NCBI GenBank assembly: GCA_035263865.1
Contig: DATFQX010000216.1
Span: 1 to 64,000, forward strand
Direction: 5' to 3'
From: VAZQ01 sp035263865
GTDB lineage: Bacteria; Pseudomonadota; Alphaproteobacteria; Rhizobiales; Xanthobacteraceae
Length of the DNA: 64,000 bases
In this document: piece by piece, positions 62,442 to 64,000 of the stretch
Position numbering within the stretch: the first letter of the stretch is position 1
Layout: each line of letters starts with the position of its first letter
Notes under the pieces: generated by a model
What the model was told of the DNA's origin: nothing
Database searches by the model: none
Seen by the model: only the letters and a program-made list of their open reading frames with translations
Made by a program: the position numbers and the translations under genes

Positions 62442-63338
62442 ATGATTCGAATCGGTACTTCTGAACGCAACGGCACATTCTATACACAGGGCCGTGCGCT
62501 CAAGGCCGTGCTGGAACGACGCCCCGCACTGGGGGCGATCGAGGTTTTGGAATCGCGCGCCGCCAGCATGGAAAACGCTAATCGGCTGCACGCCAGCGAC
62601 ATCGAATTCGGTTTTATGGCCTCGAATTGGATCGGCCGCGCCAAGAATGGCGAGGCCCCCTTCCAGCGCTCCATCGATCTTGCCATGGCGGCGCCGATGA
62701 ACGCAGGCCCGCTGTTCTTCATCGTGCGGGCAGACTCGCCAATCTGGTCATTCTCGGATCTGCGTGGTCGGCGGGTTGCGATAGGGCCGCGCACGAGCGG
62801 GATGGTGCAACATGCCCATGGCTTATTTGCCGCTCTCGGCATGAGCTTCTCCGATTTTTTTCCGGTCTATCTCGATTTCGCGGCGGGCGCCGAGGCTCTA
62901 CTCGCTGGCGATATCGATGCTCAATTCCAATGTCCCATCCCCAACGCTGTCATGACCGAGCTTGCCCAACGGCTCGCGCTGCGCGTGCTGCCGTACCAGC
63001 GCGGCGAACTCGAAGCGGTGATGAAGGCGGTGCCCTATTATCGCCGCACCGTGATGCGTGCAGGCGCAATGCGCGGGCTCGAGGCTGAGGTGGCGCAGAT
63101 CGCGGTCCTTAACGTGCTGGTCACCCACGAACGCGTGGCTGAGACGATCGTGCATGAGGCGGTCAAAGCCATCGCGACGAGCTGCGGCGAGCTCGGCCGC
63201 CTCAATCCATTGTTCGCCGGGATGGAGGAGCTGTTTGAGCCGCTGCGGTCGCAGGGTCAGGCCGCGCTCGAATTCGGCGGTGTGCCGCTGCATCCGGGCG
63301 CGTTGCGCGCCTATCGCGAGGTCGGCTTGCTGACTTGA
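62442..63338 (+). CDS. TAXI-family (TRAP-type) solute-binding protein lacking a signal peptide
   Basis: This 298-residue protein has the TAXI fold (TRAP-associated extracytoplasmic immunogenic), with IRIGTSERNGTFYTQGRALK at the very N-terminus, IEFGFMASNW, RRVAIGPRTSGMVQHA and VMKAVPYYRRTVM. These blocks normally follow a cleaved signal. Here no hydrophobic signal precedes them, and upstream sequence in frame contains none. It is either a cytoplasmic variant, a decayed export form, or has an unrecognised start. No TRAP membrane subunits are in the window. Confidence 0.82.
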   Translation: MIRIGTSERNGTFYTQGRALKAVLERRPALGAIEVLESRAASMENANRLHASDIEFGFMASNWIGRAKNGEAPFQRSIDLAMAAPMNAGPLFFIVRADSPIWSFSDLRGRRVAIGPRTSGMVQHAHGLFAALGMSFSDFFPVYLDFAAGAEALLAGDIDAQFQCPIPNAVMTELAQRLALRVLPYQRGELEAVMKAVPYYRRTVMRAGAMRGLEAEVAQIAVLNVLVTHERVAETIVHEAVKAIATSCGELGRLNPLFAGMEELFEPLRSQGQAALEFGGVPLHPGALRAYREVGLLT

Positions 63339-63360
63339 GTGGCAGCTATGGGCGTTGCGA

Positions 63361-64000
63361 TTACTGTGGCTCGATGCCAGCTTCCTTGATCACCTTGCTC
63401 CACAACGCTGTTTCTTCGGCAAAGAAACGGCTGGTCTCGCTAGGCGTCGTTGCTCCGGGTTCAAGCGAGATCCGCTGCAGCATCTGGCGGACCTCCGTGC
63501 CATGGAGAATCTCGACCACATCGCGGTTTATTCTTTCGGCCAATGCGGCAGGGGTTGCCGGCGGCGCGACCAGCCCGAACCAGGTGATCGACTTGAAGCC
63601 GGGCAGCCCCGCTTCGGAAATCGTGGGGATTTCGGGCACGATACCCGCGCGCTTAAGATCGGCGACGCCCAAGAGCTTGACCCTGCCGTCGCGGTAGAGC
63701 GGCACCGAGGTCGCGAGCGTGTCGAAGAACATGTCGACGTGACCGGCAACGACGTCGGTGAGCGCGGGCTGCGCGCCGCGGTAGGGCACGTGCACCATTT
63801 TGATGCCGGCCCGAACTTCGAGCTGTGCGGCCGAAAGATGCGCGGTTGAGCCTACGCCCTGCGAGGCGTAAGAGATCTTGGCGGGATTGGCTTTGCCGTA
63901 GTCGATCAGCTCCTTCAGGTTGGTTGCCGCAAGCTCGTTACGCACCACCAGCACATTGGGGATCGTCGCCAACATGGTGATTGGTACGAACTTGGTCGGC
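63361..64000 (-). CDS. Bug-type substrate-binding protein, 5' end beyond the window
   Basis: The C-terminal two thirds of a Bug/TctC-family protein (about 213 residues seen). It reads, from the window edge, PTKFVPITMLATIPNVLVVR, with IKMVHVPYRGAQPALTDVVAG (in part) and GLVAPPATPAALAERINRDVV. The reading frame stays open to the right edge past the internal Met at 63975, so the true start lies outside. It is convergent with the TAXI gene. It is the third Bug protein in the final 12 kb. Confidence 0.92.
   Translation of the reverse strand, partial: PTKFVPITMLATIPNVLVVRNELAATNLKELIDYGKANPAKISYASQGVGSTAHLSAAQLEVRAGIKMVHVPYRGAQPALTDVVAGHVDMFFDTLATSVPLYRDGRVKLLGVADLKRAGIVPEIPTISEAGLPGFKSITWFGLVAPPATPAALAERINRDVVEILHGTEVRQMLQRISLEPGATTPSETSRFFAEETALWSKVIKEAGIEPQ

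Noticed and set aside
1..64000. CRISPR arrays, tRNA or rRNA genes and intact insertion sequences
   Set aside because: I looked for regular spaced repeats, tRNA cloverleaf signatures such as GGTTCGAATCC and transposase motifs on both strands and found none that held up.

Overview
The window is GC-rich (about two thirds G+C by eye), densely packed and reads like a chromosome of a Hyphomicrobiales alphaproteobacterium close to Bradyrhizobium, Rhodopseudomonas or Pseudolabrys. The signs are the lspA-ileS-M16 cluster, the uvrC-pgsA-moaD-moaE operon, a DUF1236 protein, a COQ9-like TetR regulator, palindromic intergenic repeats of rhizobial type and an abundance of Bug-type binding proteins. I saw no rRNA, tRNA, CRISPR array, prophage or intact insertion sequence.

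Layout. 1-0.6 kb: a 5'-truncated LysE-family remnant and a run of palindromes. 0.6-8.5 kb (minus strand): arfB, two M16 peptidase subunits, an exported protein that may be a distant BamF/DUF3035 relative, lspA and ileS. 8.7-10.8 kb (plus): AI-2E-family permease, DUF883 protein and YqjE-like membrane protein. 10.8-17.5 kb: ribF, a HAD phosphatase, a GT39-like glycosyltransferase, an omega-aminotransferase and hisS. 17.5-22.4 kb: two small exported proteins, RNase T2, rlmJ, cspA, a GST and an outer-membrane beta-barrel. 22.7-26.4 kb: uvrC-pgsA-moaD-moaE. 26.4-32.4 kb: ilvE, a MarR regulator with an OmpR/EnvZ-type two-component pair, a TetR/COQ9-like regulator, proC and ybjN. 32.6-40.4 kb: prs, pgeF-midA-lgt, ubiK, rplY-pth-ychF and a DUF4282 protein. 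40.6-48.8 kb: two MaoC hydratases with an MFS transporter, small exported proteins, an MmgE/PrpD protein and a soluble lytic transglycosylase.

48.8-64 kb is accessory. It holds a CobW GTPase, an LVIVD-repeat protein with a Lys/Ala-rich tail, the parts of a NitT/TauT-type ABC importer (binding protein, ATPase, two sister permeases) interleaved with tripartite-tricarboxylate (Bug) binding proteins, a divergent HD-domain protein whose residues match mixed-valent diiron oxygenases, a molybdenum hydroxylase large subunit decayed by two amber codons and three frameshifts, a DoxX protein, a luciferase-like flavin monooxygenase, a TAXI-family binding protein lacking a signal peptide, and another Bug protein cut by the right edge. 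I read it as an uptake-and-oxidation locus for small organic acids or sulfonate/phosphonate-like compounds, partly eroding. The substrate cannot be read from sequence.

The best leads for something undescribed are the HD-domain candidate oxygenase next to the hybrid ABC/Bug uptake genes, and two 5' leaders (cspA and rplY) with mutually exclusive helices.
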